A stretch of DNA of 64,000 nt from Actinomadura luteofluorescens (GTDB lineage: Bacteria; Actinomycetota; Actinomycetes; Streptosporangiales; Streptosporangiaceae): contig NZ_JACCBA010000001.1 of assembly GCF_013409365.1 (NCBI RefSeq), positions 2,232,001 through 2,296,000 of the forward strand, given 5' to 3'. The position numbers and the translations under genes are program-made. Position 1 is the stretch's first letter. The number at the start of each line of letters is the position of its first letter. Shown in pieces: positions 30,580-41,693 of this stretch. The notes below the pieces were generated by a model that did no database searches, had not been told where the DNA came from, and was given only the letters and a program-made list of their open reading frames with translations.

Positions 30580-32559
30580 CTACCCCGGGGTGCGCCCGGC
30601 CTTCGGGAGGCGGCCGCCGGTCACCGCGCCGGCGACGCACGCCGCGACGAGCGGGACGCCGACCGCGATCGCGAGCAGGAGCAGCCACGGGATGTCGGTG
30701 ATCGTGCCGTGCGGGGCGGCGCCGGTCTCCTCCACGCCGTCGGTGAGCGGGCGCGTCACCGCGAGGCCGGGGACGAACCCGCCGGCGATGCCGAGCCAGC
30801 AGCCGAGCCCGGCGATGTAGGCGCCCCGGCCCGTGGTCAGCAGCCGGCGGGTGCGGGGCCGGGCGCCGACGGCGCGCAGGGTCGCCAGGTCGGGACGGGC
30901 GTCGGCGCCGGCGAGCCCGGTGGCGATCAGGGTGGCGCCGAGCGCCAGGACCGCCGCGACCGCGCCGAGCATCAGCGTGATCTTCCCGTACGACTCGGTG
31001 AAGCCCCGCTCGACGCGGACGGCACTGGAGTCGTCGCTGAAGGTCTTCATCGTCCCGGTCAGCCGTGCCTGCTCGGCCTTGGTGACCCGGTGGTCGGCGC
31101 GGTCGACCCCGTACGCCTCCGTCCGGACGGGCACGCCCGCCGTCGCGGCGAGCCGATCCGCGATCTTCGGCGGGACGATGGCCGGCACGTGCGGGTCGCC
31201 CTGGGCGGCGACGGCCGGCAGGTCCTCGACCCGCGCGATCGTGTGCTCCCTGTCGTCGTCCCAGTAGGTCGCGACGGCGGTGACCGTCCCGTGGTCGAGC
31301 GGCCGCACCCGGAACAGGACGATCTTGCCCGCGTCCAGCGCCGAGGTCACCGCGGGATCGTCGCGGCCGAGCAGCATCCGGGCCTCGCGGGAGCCGCCGA
31401 CCACGATCGGCAGGATCTCGTTGACGCCCGCCCCGTCGCGCTCGGCCGAGAAGGACAGCGCGGGGCACTTCGAGCTGTCCTGCGCCAGGCATTCCCCCCA
31501 GGGCCCGGGAAGGGTGCGGATCGGGACGACGGGCACGCCCGGCAGGTCGCGCCGGATGGCGGCCTCGCCGGCGCCCTGCTTCTCGCCCTGCGGCAGCCGG
31601 ATCAGCGCCGAGCCGTGGGGCAGCTGCGCCTGGTACTCCACCCGCCGCTGCTCGAAGTCGCTGGCGCCCCCGATGGCCAGCGCGGTGACGCCCGCCACGG
31701 CCGCCATGATCGCGGCGACCGCGGGCGCGGTGCGGGCCCGGTTGCGGGCGCCGTCCCGGACGGCCAGGCGCAGCGGCAGGGGGAGCCGGGGCGCGAGCCG
31801 CCCGGTCGCCCCGACGATCCACGGAGCGGCGAGCACCAGGCCGATGATGATCGCCGCGGCGCCGAGCGCGGCGCCGAACTCGCGCAGCACCCGGACGCCC
31901 TCCAGGGAGGCCGCCAGGCCCGCGACGACGAGGACGCCGCCGGCGATCGGCAGGCCGCGGCGCGCCCGGCCCGGCGGTTCGCGGCGTCCGGCGAGGGCGG
32001 CGACGACGTCCATCCGCCCGGCCTGGCGCGCGGGCACCAGGGCGGCGAGCAGCCCGCTGCCCGCGCCGAGCAGCATCGTCACGGCGATCGTGCCCCACGG
32101 CACGGTGAGCGGGCCGAAGCCGTCCGGTCCGGACGCGACCCGCGCGACCACGGCCGCGGCGGCGATGCCGAGTCCGGCGCCGGCCACCGCGGCGATCCCG
32201 CCGAGGAGCAGGCCGCTCGCCAGCACGACGGCGCGCAGGTGCCGGCCCGCACCGCCCGAGGCCGCGACGAGCGCGAGGTCGCGGCGCCGCCGCCGGGCGT
32301 CCACCATGAACGCCGGCCCGGCGAGCAGGACGACCTCCAGCACGACCATCGAGACGATCATCGCGAGCACGGCCGACTCGGCGGCGCTCGGCGCGCCCGC
32401 CCCGCCACCGGCTCCCGCCTCGGCGCTCGAGCGGAGCACGGCCAGGGCGACGACGGCGCCGATCGGCAGGCCGATCATGGACAGCACCAGCGCGGTGCGG
32501 CCCTTGGCGCGCAGCGCGTCCTGGCGGGCCATGCGCAGCGCGAAGACGTAGCGGTTCAC
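30580..32559 (-). CDS. ABC transporter permease, FtsX-like (MacB type)
   Basis: 659 aa, about ten transmembrane helices and two FtsX repeats: ~250-310 and the C-terminal pair near ITLMLGAVAAVLALGATLIATGLAGADARPDLATLRAVGARPRTRRLL (the FtsX A-x-R-L-R-x-V-G-A-x-x-x-x-x-x motif). A large extracytoplasmic domain (~290-510, e.g. GGSREARMLLGRDDPAVTSAL) is typical of bacteriocin/peptide or lipoprotein exporters. ATG at 32559 overlaps the ATPase stop by 4 bp (ATGA). Paired with the ATPase and controlled by PadR upstream. Confidence 0.85.
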   Translation of the reverse strand: MNRYVFALRMARQDALRAKGRTALVLSMIGLPIGAVVALAVLRSSAEAGAGGGAGAPSAAESAVLAMIVSMVVLEVVLLAGPAFMVDARRRRRDLALVAASGGAGRHLRAVVLASGLLLGGIAAVAGAGLGIAAAAVVARVASGPDGFGPLTVPWGTIAVTMLLGAGSGLLAALVPARQAGRMDVVAALAGRREPPGRARRGLPIAGGVLVVAGLAASLEGVRVLREFGAALGAAAIIIGLVLAAPWIVGATGRLAPRLPLPLRLAVRDGARNRARTAPAVAAIMAAVAGVTALAIGGASDFEQRRVEYQAQLPHGSALIRLPQGEKQGAGEAAIRRDLPGVPVVPIRTLPGPWGECLAQDSSKCPALSFSAERDGAGVNEILPIVVGGSREARMLLGRDDPAVTSALDAGKIVLFRVRPLDHGTVTAVATYWDDDREHTIARVEDLPAVAAQGDPHVPAIVPPKIADRLAATAGVPVRTEAYGVDRADHRVTKAEQARLTGTMKTFSDDSSAVRVERGFTESYGKITLMLGAVAAVLALGATLIATGLAGADARPDLATLRAVGARPRTRRLLTTGRGAYIAGLGCWLGIAGGFVPGLAVTRPLTDGVEETGAAPHGTITDIPWLLLLAIAVGVPLVAACVAGAVTGGRLPKAGRTPG

Positions 32560-33272
32560 GGGGTCTCCTGGAGGAGGCTCTCGGGGCCGGTCGAGCGGGG
32601 CGTGGCGTCGACGATCCGGCCGTCGCGCAGGAACACGATCCGGTCGGCCCAGGCGGCGTGCCGGGACTCGTGCGTGACCATCAGGCAGGACGCGCCCGCG
32701 TCGCAGCGGGCCCGCAGGACGCGCAGGACGTCCTCGCCGGTGTGGCTGTCGAGCGCCCCGGTCGGCTCGTCGGCGAGGACGAGCCGCCGTTCGCCGACCA
32801 GCGCGCGGGCGATCGCGACGCGCTGCTGCTGGCCGCCGGACATCTCGTCGGGGAACCGGTCGGCCAGCTCGGCGACGCCGACCTCCCCGAGCGCCTCCCG
32901 CGCCTCGCGGCGGGCCGTGCGGGCGCGGACGCCGTCCAGCTCGCGCGGCAGCATGACGTTCTCGCCCGCGGTGAGGCTCGGGATGAGGTTGAGGTCCTGG
33001 AAGACGTAGCCGACACCGCGGCGGCGCAGCGCGGCGCGCCCGGCCCTGCCGAGCGCGCCGAGGTCGGCGCCGTCCACCAGGACCTGTCCCGCGGTGGGAT
33101 GGTCGAGCCCGCCGGCGAGCGCCAGCAGGGTCGACTTGCCGGAGCCGGACGGGCCCATCACGGCGACGAACTCGCCCGCCGCGACGTCCAGCGTCACCTC
33201 GCGCAGCGCGTGGACGAGGGACGGGCCGGCGCCGTGGTCGCGGGACACCTCCCGCATCGCCAGCAGGCTCAT
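32556..33272 (-). CDS. ABC transporter ATP-binding protein (LolD/MacB type)
   Basis: 238 aa, full-length nucleotide-binding domain. Walker A GPSGSGKSTLL (~41), Q-loop YVFQDLNLIPSLTAGENVMLP (~95), signature EMSGGQQQRVAIARALV (~148), Walker B LVLADEPTGALDS (~170) and switch VTHESRH (~207). MacB/LolD-group sequences resemble FQDLNLIPSLTA. ATG at 33272 overlaps the PadR stop (ATGA), and its stop overlaps the permease start, so all three genes are translationally coupled. Confidence 0.92.
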   Translation of the reverse strand: MSLLAMREVSRDHGAGPSLVHALREVTLDVAAGEFVAVMGPSGSGKSTLLALAGGLDHPTAGQVLVDGADLGALGRAGRAALRRRGVGYVFQDLNLIPSLTAGENVMLPRELDGVRARTARREAREALGEVGVAELADRFPDEMSGGQQQRVAIARALVGERRLVLADEPTGALDSHTGEDVLRVLRARCDAGASCLMVTHESRHAAWADRIVFLRDGRIVDATPRSTGPESLLQETP

Positions 33273-33856
33273 CGCCGCGCCTCCTCGTCGGCCGGAGCGG
33301 GCGCCACGACGGGGGCCGAGGGGGCGGCGGGCTCGGCGCGGGCGACGTAGGCCTCGCAGTGGTCCAGCCAGCGGACCTCGGCCTCCGCCTGGAAGATCAT
33401 GGATTCCAGGACCAGCCGCCAGGCGCGGTCGCCCTGGCCGGCGGGGACGGCGGGCGCGTCGGCCTTGAGGCGGGTGAGGTCCTGCAGGGTGCGCAGCGTG
33501 GCGGTGCGCTGGGTCTGGACGACGTGCGCGGCGTCGACGCCGGGCGTGGTGACGGCCATCGCCAGCTTGATCGTCAGCTCGTCGCGGGGCCGGTCGGAGC
33601 GGGCGATGGGGGTGGCGAACCACCGCCGCACGTCCTCCTCCCCCGCCGGGGTGATCCGGTAGACGAACCGGCCCTCGTCGTCGGCGCCGACGCGCGTGAC
33701 GAGCTCGTCGCGTTCGAGGCGGGACAGGGTGGAGTAGACCTGGCCGATGTTGAGCGGCCAGGTGGCGCCGGTGGACGACTCGAACTCGGCGCGCAGCTGG
33801 TAGCCGTAGCGGGGCCCCTGGGACAGCAGGGCCAGCAGACCGTGTCGGATGGACAT
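33269..33856 (-). CDS. PadR-family transcriptional regulator
   Basis: 195 aa. PadR winged HTH at ~1-80: MSIRHGLLALLSQGPRYGYQ, LRAEFESSTGATWPLNIGQVYSTLSRLERDELVTRVGADDEGRFVYRITPAGEEDVRRWFATP, then the helical Vir-C-like dimer domain (~90-180). Such PadR proteins repress an adjacent MacB-like exporter and are released by a drug or peptide ligand. ATG at 33856 sits 9 bp after a TATGCATACT -10, so the transcript is nearly leaderless. Three ACC(A/G)AGTATG repeats cover the promoter. First gene of the ABC operon. Confidence 0.9.
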   Translation of the reverse strand: MSIRHGLLALLSQGPRYGYQLRAEFESSTGATWPLNIGQVYSTLSRLERDELVTRVGADDEGRFVYRITPAGEEDVRRWFATPIARSDRPRDELTIKLAMAVTTPGVDAAHVVQTQRTATLRTLQDLTRLKADAPAVPAGQGDRAWRLVLESMIFQAEAEVRWLDHCEAYVARAEPAAPSAPVVAPAPADEEARR

Positions 33857-33860
33857 GCCT

Positions 33861-33903
33861 ACCAAGTATGCATACCGAGTATGGGTTGGGCAATACCGAG
33901 TAT
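33861..33903 (-). promoter_or_regulatory. PadR promoter with three ACCRAGTATG repeats
   Basis: ACCAAGTATG (33861-33870), ACCGAGTATG (33874-33883) and ACCGAGTATG (33894-33903), at 13- and 20-bp spacing; the outer repeats continue into CAT. On the minus strand -35 TTGCCC and -10 CATACT are separated by 17 bp and overlap these repeats. Candidate autorepression operator. Confidence 0.65.
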
Positions 33904-33995
33904 GCATCCGGGGCGACACACCGGCCGGAATTCACTGTGCGCGACGGGCCGGGGCCTTACCGTGACCGATGTCCCCGGCCGATCAGGAGATGCCC

Positions 33996-34784
33996 GTGAC
34001 CTCGGACAGCACCATCAGCGTTCTCCGCGACGTCCTGCGCGTGTACGACCACCGGTTCCTGGCCCTCGACGGCCCGCAGCGGGAGCGGCTCGTGGAGGGC
34101 ACGCGCCGCGTCCTCGGCGAGGACGGGCTGAGCGAGGCCGCCCGCGCCGCGATGCCCGCGTCCGCGCGGCTCAGGGCGTTCTGCATCCAGCACGGCCTGC
34201 GCGAGGAGCTGGAGCGGCTCATCCGGGACGAGGTCGAAGGGACCCCGGCGGGCGCGGTCGTGGTCGGCGGCCGGATCTACGCGATGTACCCCTACCTGCG
34301 CGGCGTCTCCCGGCAGGACGCCGACATCACCACCGAGGTCGGCGTCGAGCACCGCCTGGAGGCCGTCTGCTGGCAGGGCAAGAAGGTGCGCATCCGCGGC
34401 CTCGCCGCCCTCCAGCGCGTCGAGACCGGGCGGACGTCCGTCGACGTCGTCCTGCGCGAGCGCGCGTCCGGCAAGGAGCACGGCTTCGTCGCCGACCCCC
34501 GCGCGGGCCGCACCGGCGGGTTCGAGGTCGTCGCCGACCCGGCCGCCGTGGAACCCGGGCGCTGGGACGTGCACGTCACCGCGACCGCCCTCGGCGTCAC
34601 CCGCGAGGCCCGCTTCGGCTCGGTGCGCGCCGAGGGCGTCAAGACGGCGGCCCAGCGGCGGGCAGTCGGCACGAAGGACGTCACCGTCTACTTCACCAAG
34701 GGCGGCCACCTGGCCCTGCTCGTGGCCGAGGCCCACGAGCCCGCCTCCCTGCGCGGCAGGATCCGCCGCCGCCTCCGGCGCTGA
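33996..34784 (+). CDS. Hypothetical protein resembling the C-terminal domain of GT2/CDP-glycerol transferases
   Basis: 262 aa. Residues ~1-75 form a helical segment (LRDVLRVYDHRFLALDGPQR then ERLVEGTRRVL and LRAFCIQHGLREELERLIRDE) like the region after the catalytic domain of actinobacterial wall-polymer GT2 enzymes. Residues ~95-240 are a beta-rich domain (LEAVCWQGKKVRIRGLAALQ then RTSVDVVLRERASG and GRWDVHVTATALGVTREARFG) like the C-terminal sugar/wall-binding module of CDP-glycerol transferases. No catalytic domain is present, so it appears to be a freestanding accessory domain. GTG at 33996 follows AGGAG by 6 bp. The likeness is from memory of these families. Confidence 0.5.
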   Translation: MTSDSTISVLRDVLRVYDHRFLALDGPQRERLVEGTRRVLGEDGLSEAARAAMPASARLRAFCIQHGLREELERLIRDEVEGTPAGAVVVGGRIYAMYPYLRGVSRQDADITTEVGVEHRLEAVCWQGKKVRIRGLAALQRVETGRTSVDVVLRERASGKEHGFVADPRAGRTGGFEVVADPAAVEPGRWDVHVTATALGVTREARFGSVRAEGVKTAAQRRAVGTKDVTVYFTKGGHLALLVAEAHEPASLRGRIRRRLRR

Positions 34785-34813
34785 GCCCGCGCGCTGACCG
34801 CGGGCATGCGAAG

Positions 34814-34842
34814 GCGCGGGAACCGGGCACCGGTCCCCGCGC
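34814..34842. terminator. Bidirectional hairpin between the GT2-tail gene and ilvC
   Basis: GCGCGGG-A-ACCGG (34814-34826) pairs with CCGGT-C-CCCGCGC (34830-34842), 30 bp after one stop and 15 bp after the ilvC stop. Confidence 0.6.
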
Positions 34843-34856
34843 TCTCACCGAACGGC

Positions 34857-38190
<3,334 letters not shown>

Positions 38191-38235
38191 GATTCTGCGG
38201 TTCCTTGGGGAGTGAGTGTTGGCTCGCCGGGCAAC

Positions 38236-38269
38236 AAAAAACCCCCGCCGCCGTGGGGCGGTCGAGGGG
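38236..38269 (-). terminator. Attenuator terminator of ilvB
   Basis: Minus-strand CCCC-T-CG-A-CCGCC pairs with GGCGG-CG-GGGG with two bulges, followed by TTTTTT (38241-38236), 46 bp before the ilvB ATG. Because it separates the leader from ilvB it must be conditional. Confidence 0.82.
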
Positions 38270-38270
38270 A

Positions 38271-38307
38271 GGCGCGCAGGACGGAAAGCTTGGTCAGCCT
38301 GCGCGCC
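38271..38307 (-). promoter_or_regulatory. Pause hairpin of the ilvB attenuator
   Basis: Perfect 10-bp stem GGCGCGCAGG (38307-38298, inside the leader ORF) with CCTGCGCGCC (38280-38271), ending next to the terminator. The leader stop lies in its loop, the same geometry as the cimA attenuator. Confidence 0.8.
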
Positions 38308-38344
38308 GACCAAGTACTACGAGGATGGTGGAGGTGCTCTGCAC
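38294..38344 (-). CDS. ilvB leader peptide ([15 protein letters not shown])
   Basis: 16 codons plus TGA, starting at GTG 38344. ATC CTC GTA GTA CTT encode Ile-Leu-Val-Val-Leu in a row; GTA and CTT are rare in this genome, which sharpens stalling. The sense codons end inside the pause hairpin. The start codon lacks a strong Shine-Dalgarno, so the transcript may be leaderless or start nearby. Confidence 0.82.
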   Translation of the reverse strand: MQSTSTILVVLGRRAG

Positions 38345-38394
38345 GTGCCCACTTTCGCCGATGTCCGGCCACCGGTCAAATCCGTGGACGCTTT

Positions 38395-38411
38395 GTCTCA
38401 TATGTCGAGAC
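38395..38411. promoter_or_regulatory. GTCTCA-N5-CGAGAC box upstream of the ilvB leader
   Basis: Dyad GTCTCA-TATGT-CGAGAC, 51 bp before the leader start; same half-site and spacing as the box before the cimA leader (19068-19084). Candidate operator for a shared branched-chain regulator. Confidence 0.55.
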
Positions 38412-38458
38412 GGCAATGTCGCCCCGGAACGGCCGCGCCGGCATGACCGCGCACGCCG

Positions 38459-41287
38459 TCATCCGGGCAGCGGGAGCGGGACGTCGCCCGGGCGGGCCTT
38501 CCCGGCGAGGTTCGTCCGCACCAGCGACTCGACCCGCTGCGCCGCCATCGGCCGCGCCACGAGGAACCCCTGGCCGCGCGGGCAGCCCATCTCCCGCAGC
38601 AGCTCCAGCTGCTCGGGCCGCTCGATGCCCTCCGCCACCACGGTCAGCCCGAGGTCGCTGCCGAGCCGCACGATCGTCCGGGTGAGCAGCGTCAGCGTCT
38701 CGTCCGAGCCGAGCCCCGCCACGAACGACGGGTCGATCTTGATGATGTCGACCGGGAGCTGCCCGAGGTAGGCCAGCGAGGCGTACCCGGTGCCGAAGTC
38801 GTCGATCGCGAGCCGGACGCCGAGGTCGCGCAGCTGGGACAGGCGCTCGACGTTCTGGTCGGCGTCCTCGACGAGGACCTCCTCGCGCACCTCCAGCGTG
38901 AGCGCCTGCGGCGGCAGCCCGGTCTCCGCCAGCGCCGCCGCGACCGACTCCACGAACCGCGGCGCGGCGATCTGCCGGGCGGTGAAGTTCACCGACAGGC
39001 CCACGTCCCACGAGTCGCCGCGCCAGCGGGCCACCTCCCGGCACGCCTCCCGCAGCATCCAGTCGCCGAGCGGGATCATCAGGCCGGACTCCTCGGCCAG
39101 GCCGATGAACTCCTCCGGCGGTACCGCCTCGCTCCCCCGGCGCCAGCGCAGCAGCGCCTCCACGCCCGTCACCCGGGAGGTGGCCAGGTCGACGACCGGC
39201 TGGAACTCCACGGAGAACTGCTCCTCGGCGAGCGCCGCCTGCAGGTCGCTGCCGAGCTCCAGACGCCGGACGACGTCGGCGTGCATGTGCGGCGCGTACA
39301 CCTCGACGCGCCCGCCGCCGAGCTCCTTCGCGCGGGCCATCGCGAGGTCGCCGTTGCGGATCAGTTCGGCGGCGCCGCGGCGGAGCCGGCGCCCCGCGTC
39401 CGATCCGCCGCCGTTCGGCTGCTCCGCGTCGGCGGCGAACGCGATGCCGACACTCGCCGTCAGCACGATGTGCTTGTTACCGACCTGGTATGGGTCGACC
39501 GAAAGCACGCGAAGGAGCCGACCGGCGAGTTCCACTGTGGCGCGCGTCTCACGGTCGTCCGGCGGCAGCTGCACCAGGACGGCGAACTCGTCGCCGCCCC
39601 ACCGCGCCACCGTGTCGTCGGCCTGGACGTTCGCGCGCAGCCGCCGGGCCGCCTGCGCGAGCACCTGGTCACCGGCCGCGTGCCCGTCGGAGTCGTTCAC
39701 GGCGGTGAACCCGTCCAGGTCGACGAACACGACCGCGGCCTTGCCGCCGGACGCCTGCCGCGACAGCACCTCCCGCGTGCGCTCCTCGAAGTAGGACCGG
39801 TTCGGAAGGCCCGTCAGGCCGTCGTGGAAGGTCAGATGGGCGACCTGCCGTTGTAGCGCCGCCCGCTCGCTCAGGTCGCGGGTGGTGACCAGCAGCCGCG
39901 ACGGCGCCCCGTCCGAGCCCTTGTAGCGGGAGATCGTGGACTCCGTCGGCAGCCACGTCCCGTCCGCCGCGCGCAGCCGGCACGACACCCGCAGCGCGTC
40001 CTGCGGCCCGACGTCGCCGGACGGCTCGTCCAGGAACTCGGTGAACACCTGCTGGACGCGCGGCAGGTCCTCCGGGTGGATGATCTCGTTCAGCGGCCGG
40101 CCGAGCAGCTCGTCCTGGGTGTAGCGGTAGGTCCGCAGGGCGCCCGCGCTGGCGTGCCGGACGGTGGCGTCCAGGTCGCAGATCAGCACCGCGTCGTTGA
40201 TGCTCTCCGACAGCGCCCGGAAGTGCTCCTCGCCGGTGTCCACGGCCCGGCGCAGCGCCTCGTTCTCCCGCAGCAGCGCGGCCAGCCGCGCGATCAGCAC
40301 CAGCGCGGCCGAGCCCGCGGCGATCGAGATCGCCGGCTCCAGGCCGTCGTTGCCGGCGATCGAGTGGCCCGCGATGAACAGCGCGGCCGCGGCGGCCACC
40401 GCGGCGGGCGCGAGACCGGGGCCGAGCATGCGGCCGCACTCCTCGGCGGGCGCCGCGACGTCCTCGGGGATGTCGTCGACCGGCAGCTCCGGCTCGGCCG
40501 CCGGGCCCGTCCACGGCACCAGCAGCAGGAGCAGCAGCCCCGCCAGGCGCAGGATGTCGGAGGGGTCCTCGGCGGACCCGCCCCCGTCCAGCCGGACGAA
40601 GGTGGTCACGATGTCGGCCGCCGCGATGGCGGCCAGCGCGCCGTACCCCATCCAGGCGAGGCGGCGGTGCCCGCGCGCGGCGCCGAGGACGAACGGCAGC
40701 GCCCCGCAGACGAACACGATGTCGATCAGCGGGTACAGCAGCTCCAGCAGGAACTCCGGCGGCGACTCCCCCGACCGGTGGTACAGGTTCCCGAACAGGG
40801 CCACCCAGCCGAGGACGAACAGCGCGCAGGCGCAGACATAGGTGTCGGCGGCGTAGCGCAGCCAGGTCCCCGTGTCGCGGGGCAGCCGGATCGGCGCGAC
40901 CAGGCCCGTGACGAGCGCGACCAGCGCGAGCAGGTAGAACAGGTCGGGCACCGACAGCGACAGCGCGCTGCGGCCCGAGCCGTACGCCAGCGCGCCGCCG
41001 ACCGCACCCACGAACCAGGAGGCGGCGGCGATGCCGTACCACCGCCAGGACGCGCGCCAGATGCCGGCGGGAGCGCCGGCCGGGTCGGCGGACGGGCCGT
41101 CGGGACGCCGGGACGACAGCAGCAGGGAGATCGCCGCGGCGCCCGCGGCGCCCGCCTCGGTCCAGGCGATGAAGGCGCGGCCGCCCCAGCCGAGCAGCGA
41201 GCCGGTGGCGTACAGCACACCGACGATCGCCGCCAAGGCGACCGGCAGCGCACGCGGCGGAACCCGCCTGGCGTAGTCGCCGCTCAT
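38459..41287 (-). CDS. Membrane sensor GGDEF-EAL protein with PAS domain
   Basis: 942 aa. N-terminal ~10 transmembrane helices with acidic loops (~10-345), PAS domain (~350-465, HFRALSESINDAVLICDLDA and GRPLNEIIHPEDLPRV), GGDEF (~480-650, with intact ARWGGDEFAVLV for diguanylate cyclase) and EAL (~665-915, with intact GVEALLRWRR and IDDFGTGYASLAYL for c-di-GMP phosphodiesterase). Both active sites look complete, so it may work as a bifunctional c-di-GMP enzyme switched by the membrane/PAS input. ATG at 41287. Its upstream 406-bp region faces the sugar dehydrogenase gene. Confidence 0.88.
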   Translation of the reverse strand: MSGDYARRVPPRALPVALAAIVGVLYATGSLLGWGGRAFIAWTEAGAAGAAAISLLLSSRRPDGPSADPAGAPAGIWRASWRWYGIAAASWFVGAVGGALAYGSGRSALSLSVPDLFYLLALVALVTGLVAPIRLPRDTGTWLRYAADTYVCACALFVLGWVALFGNLYHRSGESPPEFLLELLYPLIDIVFVCGALPFVLGAARGHRRLAWMGYGALAAIAAADIVTTFVRLDGGGSAEDPSDILRLAGLLLLLLVPWTGPAAEPELPVDDIPEDVAAPAEECGRMLGPGLAPAAVAAAAALFIAGHSIAGNDGLEPAISIAAGSAALVLIARLAALLRENEALRRAVDTGEEHFRALSESINDAVLICDLDATVRHASAGALRTYRYTQDELLGRPLNEIIHPEDLPRVQQVFTEFLDEPSGDVGPQDALRVSCRLRAADGTWLPTESTISRYKGSDGAPSRLLVTTRDLSERAALQRQVAHLTFHDGLTGLPNRSYFEERTREVLSRQASGGKAAVVFVDLDGFTAVNDSDGHAAGDQVLAQAARRLRANVQADDTVARWGGDEFAVLVQLPPDDRETRATVELAGRLLRVLSVDPYQVGNKHIVLTASVGIAFAADAEQPNGGGSDAGRRLRRGAAELIRNGDLAMARAKELGGGRVEVYAPHMHADVVRRLELGSDLQAALAEEQFSVEFQPVVDLATSRVTGVEALLRWRRGSEAVPPEEFIGLAEESGLMIPLGDWMLREACREVARWRGDSWDVGLSVNFTARQIAAPRFVESVAAALAETGLPPQALTLEVREEVLVEDADQNVERLSQLRDLGVRLAIDDFGTGYASLAYLGQLPVDIIKIDPSFVAGLGSDETLTLLTRTIVRLGSDLGLTVVAEGIERPEQLELLREMGCPRGQGFLVARPMAAQRVESLVRTNLAGKARPGDVPLPLPG

Positions 41288-41693
41288 CGCGCCGTGTCCC
41301 TTCCTGCCCGATGGGCTGGTCGGCCCTGGCGGAGGCCGCGCCGTGCCAGGGGAGTTCGGGGTCCACGACCCCCGCCGCCTGGATAACGGCCCGAAGGTCA
41401 CGGATCGTGCCCCGCGCCGGATCGGCGCGGACCGGTGGCGAGCGCACCGGCCTCGCCTGCCGGCAATCAGCGACGTTGCTGCACTACGGGATCACCGTGT
41501 CGCTCACTGTACGTTCGGTAGGTCACGGAGCGATTGAGGCTGGGCGACCTTCCCGCGACGAACGGCCTCGTCTCGGATCCGTTTGGGACGTCCGAAAGCC
41601 GAACGTCACCGGATCGCCGCCTTGCCCGGGATTACCCTGCGTCACAGGGAACGGTGAGCAACGGGGGATCCGTACCACCTGCGGGAGGCGCTC
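41288..41693. other. Divergent promoter region of GGDEF-EAL and sugar dehydrogenase genes
   Basis: 406 bp with no gene. It holds a CCCTG-CGTCA-CAGGG dyad (41635-41649), 45 bp before the dehydrogenase ATG, near GCTTGCCCGGGATTA, a possible operator. The ribosome site GGGAGG lies 6 bp before the dehydrogenase start. Nothing else stands out. Confidence 0.45.

Noticed and set aside
28982..32098. Very long minus-strand frame of 1038 codons
   Set aside because: Only the downstream half is DUF2079; the upstream half is a frame shadow of the FtsX permease.
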